DNA of 5,274 bases from Desulfobacteraceae bacterium (GTDB lineage: Bacteria; Desulfobacterota; Desulfobacteria; Desulfobacterales; JAABRJ01). Position numbers and translations under genes: made by a program. The stretch is taken from NCBI GenBank assembly GCA_011390985.1, contig JAABRJ010000153.1, positions 1-5,274 of the forward strand, read 5' to 3'. The notes beneath the pieces are model-generated. The model saw nothing but the letters and a program-made list of their open reading frames with translations. It was not told where the DNA came from and ran no database searches. Of the stretch, positions 1 through 4,637 are shown piece by piece; positions within the stretch are counted from its first letter, which is position 1, and every line of letters starts with the position of its first letter.

Positions 1-636
1 CAGGTGTTTGCGCAGCCAGCGGCCGCACTGGGCAAAGGCATGCGGATGCGAATAGACCACCCGGATGTCATCCGCGGCGGCCTCCGTGGAGAGCAGCCCG
101 TGGCAGATGGGGAAGTAGATTTCGGCACAGATCTTGATTTCCGAGTCGTAAAACAGGTCCAGGGTGCTGTTGACCGATCCCTCGATGGAGTTCTCCACCG
201 GCACCACACCGTAATGGAAGGCCTGCCGCTCGACTTCGCCGAAAACCTCGCGGATGCTGGGCTGGGGGGTGAAGTTGGCAAAGTGGCCGAAGTGGTTCAT
301 GGCCGCCATGTGGGTGAAGGTGGCCTCCGGACCGAGGTAGGTGACCAGCTGCGGGCTCTGGATTTCCCGCGAGACCGACATGATCTCCCCGAAGATGTGG
401 CGCAGGGCGCTGTCGCTGATGGGGCCCGGGTTGTGGTTCAGGATTTGCCGCAGGACGGTCGCTTCCCGTCCGGCATCCAGGACCGGGGCCCCCTGGCGCG
501 CTTTGAGCTGACCGATTTGCTTGGCATACCCCAGGCGTCGGTTGAGCAGCGTCAGGAGATCCTGGTCGACGCTGTCGATCGCCGTTCGGAGGCGCTCCAG
601 TTCCGGGGGGGGGCTATTTTTCGGTGATGGTTTCAT
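1..636 (-). CDS. pheA: Chorismate mutase / prephenate dehydratase (P-protein), 3' end cut by window edge
   Basis: Cytoplasmic bifunctional enzyme of phenylalanine synthesis: chorismate to prephenate, then prephenate to phenylpyruvate. The minus frame is open from ATG 636 to the window edge (212 residues; the family is about 360). Residues 12-95 form an AroQ-type chorismate mutase; aligned from memory with the E. coli mutase domain, the active-site set R17, R34, K45, D54, E58 and Q93 is present. A prephenate dehydratase domain begins at TYLGPEATFTH (99-109) and includes PVENSIEGSV (146-155). The catalytic TRF motif and the ACT regulatory domain would lie beyond base 1. The start overlaps the end of aroB' by 23 bases, which suggests translational coupling; only a weak CGGG lies upstream, and no later ATG or GTG precedes the mutase helix. 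The first codons contain a run of nine C. The family call is firm; the exact start is less so. Confidence 0.95.
   Translation of the reverse strand, partial: MKPSPKNSPPPELERLRTAIDSVDQDLLTLLNRRLGYAKQIGQLKARQGAPVLDAGREATVLRQILNHNPGPISDSALRHIFGEIMSVSREIQSPQLVTYLGPEATFTHMAAMNHFGHFANFTPQPSIREVFGEVERQAFHYGVVPVENSIEGSVNSTLDLFYDSEIKICAEIYFPICHGLLSTEAAADDIRVVYSHPHAFAQCGRWLRKHL
605..613 (-). repeat. Nine-base C tract in the first codons of pheA
   Basis: A run of nine G on the plus strand (nine C in the mRNA) directly follows the aroB' stop codon and forms codons 8-11 of pheA (Ser-Pro-Pro-Pro). A one-base change in length would shift pheA out of frame from the ATG at 636 but would leave aroB' intact, because its TAG lies just upstream of the tract. 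It may be neutral, a slippage site, or a place where the assembled length is wrong. Confidence 0.9.
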
Positions 637-1606
637 CGATCTTGTACCCGAAATGCCGGCCGCTGGCCTCCACCGCCGCCAGGACGGTGTCGCCGGGCTT
701 GAGGTTGACAATCGAGATCGGCCGCCCGTCGGGTTGAGTCAAGCGGACGGTCTCGGCGTTCTGCAGCAGAACGCTCGCCGTCTTCTCGCCGATGGCGGCC
801 GTCACCAGCATGAGCGGCCTTTTTTCGATCTTCAGGCGCCCCACCACCCCGGGGACGGTGTTGCCCTGGAAGTCGACGATCTGGATGCTGTCACCGGCGG
901 AGAGCTCGGATAGATAGCGGGTGCGGCCCCCGGGGATGCGGGTGTAGGCATGCACCGGTCCGGCGTTGACGCGGAAGGGCCGCGGCGCCACATAGGGGTT
1001 GGCGAGACTCTCGGCGTGCACCAGAAAAAGGGCGCTGCTGCTGTTGCCGACCAGCATGCCCTCGCCCGGCTGCATGTTGGAGCAGGTGTCGATGCACACC
1101 CGGTCCCCCATCCCCACCGGTCTCACCGCTGTGATTTCGGCGGTTGTCAGCGCGGTCCGCGAATCGCCAGCGCGCAGGCGGACGAGCGCGTTTTTGAGGC
1201 TGGCGGCATCGGCGGGGTGAAACAGGATTTGCTGGACCCCTTTTTCCAGTATGCCGAAAGCCGTCTCGGCCTCCTCCAGGCTGCGCACCTGGGCGATGAC
1301 GTCCGCGCCCTTGGCAATCAGGTTTTCCAGGGGGATGATGGTCCAGTCGCTGCAGTCCAGAATCACCCGCTGGGTTTGGGCGAGCTTTAGAATCTCGTCT
1401 TCGTCGGCGCCCGAGGTGACAGTAAAGTAGACCACATCGCGGCCCAAAACCAGGTCGCCGTCCTCTGAAATCGTTTCGATTCGGCCGAGTTCTTTGACCT
1501 TGGCACTGCACCCTTCGGGAACCAGCAGACCGTCGGCACCGCCTTCGAGCGCAGCGGTGACTACGTCCCGGTCCCAGGGTGCGACCTTTACCCAGATTTT
1601 TCGCAT
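614..1606 (-). CDS. aroB': 3-Dehydroquinate synthase II (archaeal-type, AroB')
   Basis: Cytoplasmic NAD-dependent enzyme that oxidatively deaminates and cyclises 2-amino-3,7-dideoxy-D-threo-hept-6-ulosonate to 3-dehydroquinate, replacing the usual DAHP-dependent AroB. The 330 residues match the family in length and in its conserved blocks: the N-terminal KIWVKVAPWDRDVVTAAL (3-20), VCIDTCSNMQPGEGMLVG (170-187), and a long block (203-235) containing NPYV, RPFRVNAG, VHAY and PGG-TRYLSEL. The start is set by AAGGAG (1614-1619) seven bases before the ATG. It lies 23 bases after the aroA' stop, and its 3' end overlaps pheA, so the three genes form one operon. Nothing is broken or missing. Annotation pipelines often label this family simply '3-dehydroquinate synthase'; it is unrelated in sequence to classical AroB. 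Confidence 0.95.
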   Translation of the reverse strand: MRKIWVKVAPWDRDVVTAALEGGADGLLVPEGCSAKVKELGRIETISEDGDLVLGRDVVYFTVTSGADEDEILKLAQTQRVILDCSDWTIIPLENLIAKGADVIAQVRSLEEAETAFGILEKGVQQILFHPADAASLKNALVRLRAGDSRTALTTAEITAVRPVGMGDRVCIDTCSNMQPGEGMLVGNSSSALFLVHAESLANPYVAPRPFRVNAGPVHAYTRIPGGRTRYLSELSAGDSIQIVDFQGNTVPGVVGRLKIEKRPLMLVTAAIGEKTASVLLQNAETVRLTQPDGRPISIVNLKPGDTVLAAVEASGRHFGYKIDETITEK

Positions 1607-1629
1607 CTCCGTTCTCCTTGCCGCAAACG

Positions 1630-2427
1630 CTAGCCCAAGACCTTCAATGCGGCGTCGACGCTGCTGCCGTCATGAACGATCGTTGAAATCGCCTGGACCA
1701 TGCGGGCCGGGGCCGGGTGCTGGAAAACATTGCGCCCGATGGAAACCCCGGCACCGCCGGCATCGATGCTGCCCTTGACCATCTCGAGAATTTCACGGTC
1801 GGAATCCATCTTGGGTCCGCCGGCGATCACCACCGGCACGCTGCATCCCTCCACCACCTTGCGGAAGCTCTCCGGGGATCCGGTGTAGGAGACCTTGACA
1901 ATGTCGGCGCCCATTTCGTTGCCCACCCGGGCGGCGTGCTTGATCACCGCGACGTCGTATTCGTCCCGGATCTTTTCGCCGCGCGGGTAGATCATCGCCA
2001 GCAGCGGCATTCCCCAGGTGCGCGCCTCGTAGCTGACCTGGCCGAAATCCCGCAGCATTTCCCTTTCCTGGCCGTTGCCGAGGTTGACGTGGATCGAAAC
2101 GGCATCGGCCCCCAGTTTGATGGCCTCTTCCACCGAGCACACCAGGGTCTTGGCGTTGGGGTAGACCGAAAGGCTGGTGGAGGCCGACAGGTGGATAATC
2201 AGGCCGATATCCCGGCCGCGGCGGCGGTGACCGGCGCTCACCAGGCCCTTGTGCTCGACGATGGCATTGGCCCCGCCCTCGGACACTTGCTGAATGGCCG
2301 TTTTCATGTCGGTCAGGCCGGCAATCGGGCCCACCGATATGCCGTGGTCCATGGGCACGATCACGGTTTTGCCGGTGTTGCGGTTGATGATGCGCTCCAT
2401 TCGGATCTGCTTGCCTAAGATGGTCAT
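1630..2427 (-). CDS. aroA': 2-Amino-3,7-dideoxy-D-threo-hept-6-ulosonate synthase (ADH synthase, AroA')
   Basis: Class I aldolase-fold enzyme of the cytoplasm that condenses 6-deoxy-5-ketofructose 1-phosphate with L-aspartate semialdehyde to give ADH, the substrate of the next gene's product. The 265 residues align almost without gaps, from memory, with Methanocaldococcus MJ0400: VIVPMDHG (22-29), GADAVSIHVN (106-115), MIYPRG (145-150), GADIVKVSYTG (173-183), VVIAGGPK (199-206) and GRNVFQH (231-237). The catalytic residues correspond to D27, Y147 and the Schiff-base K178. Translation starts at ATG 2427, with AAGGGGGA (2433-2440) five bases upstream. It is the first enzyme gene behind the Phe/Tyr attenuator. 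It is often mislabelled fructose-bisphosphate aldolase or DAHP synthase; the aroB' neighbour settles the role. Confidence 0.95.
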   Translation of the reverse strand: MTILGKQIRMERIINRNTGKTVIVPMDHGISVGPIAGLTDMKTAIQQVSEGGANAIVEHKGLVSAGHRRRGRDIGLIIHLSASTSLSVYPNAKTLVCSVEEAIKLGADAVSIHVNLGNGQEREMLRDFGQVSYEARTWGMPLLAMIYPRGEKIRDEYDVAVIKHAARVGNEMGADIVKVSYTGSPESFRKVVEGCSVPVVIAGGPKMDSDREILEMVKGSIDAGGAGVSIGRNVFQHPAPARMVQAISTIVHDGSSVDAALKVLG

Positions 2428-2462
2428 GCTGGTCCCCCTTTTTTGGTTTGGCGTCTTAAATT

Positions 2463-2503
2463 AAAAAAAAAGCCGGGGGCTTTTTAGTTTGCCCCCGGCT
2501 TTT
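2463..2503 (-). terminator. Intrinsic terminator in the leader of the aromatic operon (attenuator stem 3:4)
   Basis: A perfect 10-bp GC-rich inverted repeat, AGCCGGGGGC / GCCCCCGGCT (2491-2500 and 2471-2480), has a 10-base loop. On the minus strand a run of nine T follows it (2463-2471). The stem can extend by three A-T pairs. Its position explains its role: it lies between the minus-strand promoter and aroA', 36 bases before the start codon, and no plus-strand gene ends here. It must therefore act on transcripts heading into the operon. A T-rich stretch on the plus side could let it work in both directions. Confidence 0.93.
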
Positions 2504-2595
2504 GCTTCGTTTTTTTGTCTATCAGGCTACGTCAGCGCACCTCGGGGCAGACCGGTATTATAAAAAAAATACCCGTAATAGTTAAAAAGTCTGCC
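2487..2595 (-). promoter_or_regulatory. Alternative RNA stems of the Phe/Tyr attenuator (segments 1, 2 and 3)
   Basis: Segment 1, GGCAGAC (2589-2595, leader codons 7-9), is perfectly complementary to GTCTGCC in segment 2 (2544-2552). Between them a 6-bp hairpin, GGTATT/AATACC (2568-2573 and 2554-2559), can nest. Segment 2, GTCTGCCCC, can instead pair with GGGGCAAAC (2487-2495; eight of nine pairs), which uses up the 5' arm of the terminator. A ribosome stalled at the early or middle Phe/Tyr codons would cover segment 1, freeing segment 2 for the antiterminator. Free reading, or no translation, favours 1:2 and then the terminator. The pairings are read from the sequence; the switching is inferred from the trp and phe attenuators. 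Confidence 0.8.
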
Positions 2596-2613
2596 TGCGA
2601 AGAAATACGCCAT
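2527..2613 (-). CDS. Phe/Tyr-rich leader peptide of the aromatic operon attenuator
   Basis: This 28-codon reading frame lies at the head of the aroA'-aroB'-pheA transcript. Ten residues are aromatic: Tyr at 3, 12, 13, 15 and 18, and Phe at 4, 5, 10, 16 and 17; there is no Trp. The densest block is YYGYFFY (12-18). AGGA (2622-2625) lies eight bases before the ATG and an AAGG even nearer, so it should be translated. The TAG stop lies 26 bases before the terminator stem. The peptide itself probably has no function: like E. coli PheL, its translation speed reports charged tRNA-Phe and tRNA-Tyr. The codon content matches the operon, which contains common-pathway enzymes and PheA. The class is clear from sequence, SD and the terminator together; no homolog search was possible. 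Confidence 0.9.
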   Translation of the reverse strand: MAYFFAGRLFNYYGYFFYNTGLPRGALT

Positions 2614-2644
2614 TTGCCTTTTCCTGACCCTTGCGAGATACTGC

Positions 2645-2673
2645 ACGCTAAGTTAAGATTTTAAGCCTGTCAA
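2645..2673 (-). promoter_or_regulatory. Sigma-70-type promoter of the aromatic operon leader
   Basis: On the minus strand TTGACA (2668-2673) is a perfect -35 box. After 17 bases comes TAGCGT (2645-2650), which keeps the three most conserved -10 positions (T1, A2, T6). An A8 tract and an A5 tract (2676-2683 and 2696-2700) lie upstream of the -35, resembling an UP element. The predicted start near 2638 gives about 25 bases before the leader-peptide ATG. Confidence 0.75.
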
Positions 2674-2771
2674 GCGTTTTTTTTGTTTGGCGAACTTTTT
2701 GACTGGGCGGCAAGGCCGGCAAGCGATCTCCCGCGCATTTCGCCGGCGGGCCTGGGCCGGCCGGCTGCAAG

Positions 2772-2820
2772 ACCCCTCGACCTGCCGCGGTAGGGTGAAC
2801 GCCCTGCCGCCGGAGAGGTG
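2772..2820 (+). promoter_or_regulatory. Possible folded 5' leader of larE covering its ribosome binding site
   Basis: A 9-bp stem with one G-U pair, GCGGTAGGG / CCCTGCCGC (2787-2795 and 2802-2810), has a six-base loop and sits just before the larE Shine-Dalgarno. Enclosing it, CCCCTC (2773-2778) can pair with GAGGTG (2815-2820) in five of six positions, which would cover part of the ribosome site. I recognise no riboswitch family here. The rest of 2674-2771 is GC-rich; TTGACT at 2699-2704 is a possible -35 for larE but has no good -10 behind it. Confidence 0.3.
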
Positions 2821-2827
2821 AATAAAA

Positions 2828-3667
2828 ATGAAAATGGAAGCCCCCTGGGCTGAAAAAAGGGACCGGCTGAGGGAGGTCCTGGGAAACTGGCCCTCGCTGC
2901 TCGTGGCGTATTCGGGCGGCGTGGACAGCACCCTGCTGGTGAAAATCGCCCACGCGGTTCTGGGTGACAACCTGGTGGCGGTGACCGTCGGATCGCCCCT
3001 CCAGCCCCGGCGCGAGCGCGACGCGGCCGCCGCCCTGGCTGCGGCGATGGGCGTCAGGTACCGCCAGGTTCCCGGCCATGTCCTGGAATTGCCGGATTTT
3101 CGGGCCAACACCCGCGATCGATGCTATATCTGCAAGAAACAGATCTTCGGCGGTCTGCAGCAGCTGGCGGCCCAAATCGGGCTGGCGGCCGTGGCCCACG
3201 GGGCCAATCTGGACGATCTCGCGGACTACCGTCCGGGCAACAGGGCGGCGGCCGAGATGGGGGTCGCAGCGCCCCTGATCACGGCCGGCCTGAACAAGGT
3301 CGACATCCGCGCCTTGGCCAAAGCCGAGGGCCTGCCCAACTGGCATGCGCCGGCCCTGGCATGCTTGGCGAGCCGCATCCCATACGACGTTCCCATCCGC
3401 CCGGAGACCCTGGCGATGGTCGACCGGGCCGAGGAGGTCCTCTGCCGCTTGGCGTTTGAAAATTGCCGGGTGCGATACCACGGCGAAGTGGCGCGCATCG
3501 AGCTGCCCAGAGCGGACTTGGAGCGGTTTCTGCAAAAAAATCTGCGGGAAGCGGTCGTGGCCGATTTCAGGGCCCTCGGTTTTGTCCACGTCTCCCTGGA
3601 TCTGGCCGGCTACCTTCAGGGGAGCCTCAACCGCGGGTCGGCGTCCCCACCGCGCGACGGTCGCTAG
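2828..3667 (+). CDS. larE: LarE-type ATP-dependent sulfur transferase (nickel-pincer cofactor synthesis)
   Basis: Cytoplasmic enzyme that adenylates the carboxylates of pyridinium-3,5-biscarboxylate mononucleotide and replaces them with thiocarboxylates, the ligands of the nickel-pincer cofactor of lactate racemase and relatives. The 279 residues are normal for the family. Residues 24-34 carry the PP-loop with SGGVDS (29-34). Further conserved blocks are RCYICKK (98-104), HGANLDDLADYRPG (124-137), RALAKAEGLP (161-170), PALACLASRIPY (175-186) and RVRYHGEVARIELP (214-227). C99 and C102 together with C179 give the three-cysteine pattern reported for [4Fe-4S]-type LarE, whereas Lactobacillus LarE has only the last (sacrificial) one. 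GGAGAGG (2812-2818) ends nine bases before the chosen ATG. No larA, larB or larC is visible, so the final use of the cofactor is unknown. There is no clear terminator after the stop. Confidence 0.92.
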   Translation: MKMEAPWAEKRDRLREVLGNWPSLLVAYSGGVDSTLLVKIAHAVLGDNLVAVTVGSPLQPRRERDAAAALAAAMGVRYRQVPGHVLELPDFRANTRDRCYICKKQIFGGLQQLAAQIGLAAVAHGANLDDLADYRPGNRAAAEMGVAAPLITAGLNKVDIRALAKAEGLPNWHAPALACLASRIPYDVPIRPETLAMVDRAEEVLCRLAFENCRVRYHGEVARIELPRADLERFLQKNLREAVVADFRALGFVHVSLDLAGYLQGSLNRGSASPPRDGR

Positions 3668-3744
3668 GGGTAGGGCGGCGGGCGGTTTTTTGGCCGCGAG
3701 GTCGGGGTTGGACTTTGGTTTTTAATGGTGTGAGAGGTGCTCCG

Positions 3745-3924
3745 ATGGGTGAATTTTTGATTGTGGTTGCCTTTTCTTTGGTGGTTTTTGGGGTGCTCCT
3801 GGCCGTTTTGCACCGCAGGGCACAAAACGGCCAGGAGCCGCGTCCGGAGCTTGGCGCCTGCAGCCGCGCCGCTTGCCGCTGCCAGCGCGAACAGCGGTCT
3901 TCGGATGATGAACGAAGCGCCTGA
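3745..3924 (+). CDS. Small single-span membrane protein with cysteine-rich tail (hypothetical)
   Basis: 59 residues. Residues 3-22 are a continuous hydrophobic segment (FLIVVAFSLVVFGVLLAVL), followed by HRR, so the tail should lie in the cytoplasm. The tail holds Cys39, Cys44 and Cys46 (ACSRAACRC) and ends in a charged stretch. GAGAGG (3732-3737) lies seven bases before the ATG and fixes this start; the longer upstream reading frame is only out-of-frame sequence from larE. It begins 77 bases after larE and could share its transcript. The layout, one helix followed by clustered Cys, resembles NqrM (DUF539) and FeoB-associated Cys-rich proteins, but the cysteine spacing fits neither well, so no function is assigned. 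Codons 17-32 coincide with a perfect inverted repeat. The stop lies five bases from that of the convergent selenoprotein gene. Reality of the gene is likely but not certain. Confidence 0.6.
   Translation: MGEFLIVVAFSLVVFGVLLAVLHRRAQNGQEPRPELGACSRAACRCQREQRSSDDERSA
3795..3838. repeat. Perfect 16-bp inverted repeat with 12-base spacer
   Basis: GCTCCTGGCCGTTTTG (3795-3810) is repeated in exact reverse complement at 3823-3838, separated by 12 unrelated bases. It would form a very stable hairpin in RNA from either strand. No T-run follows on either side, so it is not an ordinary intrinsic terminator. It lies inside the small membrane-protein gene, at the junction of its helix and its tail. Confidence 0.95.
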
Positions 3925-3929
3925 ACCGC

Positions 3930-4088
3930 TCAGGACTTCTCGGGCGGCGGCGGGGTTTTGTCTTTTCTTTTGGCTGTCACCTGACAGGCATCTTTCATTC
4001 AGGTGGAGATGCCCATTCGGGGCAGAATATATGCCTGAAGGACCACCCATACGACCAAAATTCCGATAAAAATCCAGATCCCGTTCAT
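3930..4088 (-). CDS. Predicted 52-residue membrane selenoprotein (UGA at codon 30 read as selenocysteine)
   Basis: From ATG 4088, with AGGAG (4095-4099) six bases upstream, the frame encodes one membrane helix (residues 4-22, rich in I/V/W/L) and then LPRMGIST. A TGA follows (3999-4001). Read through as selenocysteine (U30), the frame continues 22 codons to a second TGA (3930-3932). The extension contains M31 and C35, giving a UxxxxC pair, and a basic, Pro-rich end (KRKDKTPPPPEKS). A hairpin at the right place for a bacterial SECIS supports recoding. The full-length gene ends five bases from the convergent gene. The N-terminus is probably outside and the U/C tail inside if the basic end stays in the cytoplasm. 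A redox or metal-binding role is a guess from the U/C pair. If UGA is a true stop, the product is a 29-residue membrane peptide. I recognise no named family. Confidence 0.72.
3972..4001 (-). promoter_or_regulatory. Candidate bacterial SECIS element
   Basis: Directly after the in-frame UGA, 16 bases precede an apical loop AGGU (3979-3982) closed by a perfect 5-bp stem CUGUC/GACAG (3983-3987 and 3974-3978). Bacterial SECIS elements place the loop about 16-37 bases after UGA, with a G near its start. The E. coli fdhF loop also begins AGGU, about 17 bases after its UGA. Below the stem there is a C-C mismatch and one further G-C pair, so the lower stem is weak. It would recruit SelB with Sec-tRNA. 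Confidence 0.65.
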
Positions 4089-4202
4089 TTGATTCTCCTG
4101 TTTTTGATTGAATGGCAGACCCTTGCGGAGCCGGTTGCGAGCCCCTGGGGCTTCAAACGGCCGTGGCGTCAAACGACCCGCCGCGATGGATACAAAAGCC
4201 CA

Positions 4203-4232
4203 TTGATATTTTTTTAGGGTTCGCGTAGTAAA
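4203..4232 (-). promoter_or_regulatory. Weak candidate promoter for the selenoprotein gene
   Basis: On the minus strand TTTACT (4227-4232) and TATCAA (4203-4208) each match four of six consensus bases, 18 bases apart, about 115 bases upstream of the start codon. It is the best pair I can see, but such pairs are common by chance in this AT-richer patch. Confidence 0.22.
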
Positions 4233-4518
4233 GATGTCCGGTTGGGACGGAATCCAAGGGTGTTCGCGTCCGCTCGGTGTCACTGATGGCATCTAATTAT
4301 CTCATAATCTATGCATCAGCACACCACAAATCTACCCGACCCCCCCTTTCGAGTCTGAAGGGTGGCCCGCGGCGGCAGGACGGGGCTCTTTGGATGAGGG
4401 CGGGCGATCCATCGGCCGAAACACCGCGGCGGGACGCCCAGGCCGGTTAAGGCCGCAAGGCCCATTGCCCCGCGAGGCGCGTCGTGGTAAACCCTTGGAT
4501 CGTGAAACACGCCTTGGG

Positions 4519-4549
4519 CCGCCGGATGAATGGGTTAGACATCCGGCGG
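4519..4549 (+). repeat. 10-bp perfect inverted repeat upstream of ppiC
   Basis: CCGCCGGATG (4519-4528) is the exact reverse complement of CATCCGGCGG (4540-4549), with an 11-base loop. A second perfect 6-bp hairpin follows: TCCGGT, loop GCCA, ACCGGA (4556-4571). There is no T-run directly after either, so termination is unlikely. A leader-RNA structure or a dyad operator are both possible. Confidence 0.85.
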
Positions 4550-4637
4550 AGGACGTCCGGTGCCAACCGGAAGCATATCCAAAATGGGAAATATTTTTAA
4601 ATCCACAAACATTAACGATAACACAGAAAGGGTATCA

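Larger units (their letters stand above)
4089..4637. other. Intergenic region between divergent selenoprotein and ppiC genes; no convincing gene
   Basis: About 550 bases lie between the two divergent starts. Frames here are Arg/Pro/Gly-rich, lack ribosome sites and look random. The section 4380-4575 is GC-rich and can form many short stems on the plus strand: a GNRA-capped GGCC-GCAA-GGCC (4451-4462), CGTG-AAA-CACG (4501-4511), a longer-range GACGC/GCGTC (4433-4437 and 4479-4483), and the two hairpins listed separately. It may be a structured 5' leader or small RNA of unknown type. The last 60 bases before 4638 are AT-rich. Confidence 0.5.

Noticed and set aside
4..627. Long plus-strand open frame of 207 codons
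   Set aside because: It is the antisense of pheA. The minus frame gives clear chorismate mutase and prephenate dehydratase motifs; the plus frame has no recognisable domain.
1717..2418. Plus-strand frame opposite aroA'
   Set aside because: Rich in Gly, His and Asp from antisense codons, and no domain is seen. The minus strand matches ADH synthase end to end.
2699..2727. TTGACT on the plus strand as the larE promoter
   Set aside because: The sequence 17 bases downstream (AGCGAT) is a poor -10 box, and shifting the spacing does not help.
2648..3589. Minus-strand frame of 313 codons opposite larE
   Set aside because: The plus strand encodes an unmistakable LarE here, and the minus frame runs through the operon promoter region. 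It is a high-GC shadow.
3668..3744. Terminator after larE
   Set aside because: There is a T6 run at about 3685, but the stems before it are only a few base pairs. Transcription may continue into the small gene.
3996..3998. ATG directly after the selenoprotein UGA as a separate 22-codon gene
   Set aside because: No Shine-Dalgarno lies in front of it, and the SECIS-like hairpin fits read-through better. Re-initiation remains a minor alternative.
3999..4292. 97-codon minus frame starting at 4292 that ends with the same helix as the selenoprotein
   Set aside because: The upstream 68 codons look random and have no ribosome site, while the internal ATG at 4088 has a strong AGGAG. The true start is the internal one.
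4252..4500. 10-bp inverted match ATCCAAGGGT / ACCCTTGGAT about 230 bases apart
   Set aside because: One such match is near chance level for a region of this size, and there is no further symmetry around the copies.
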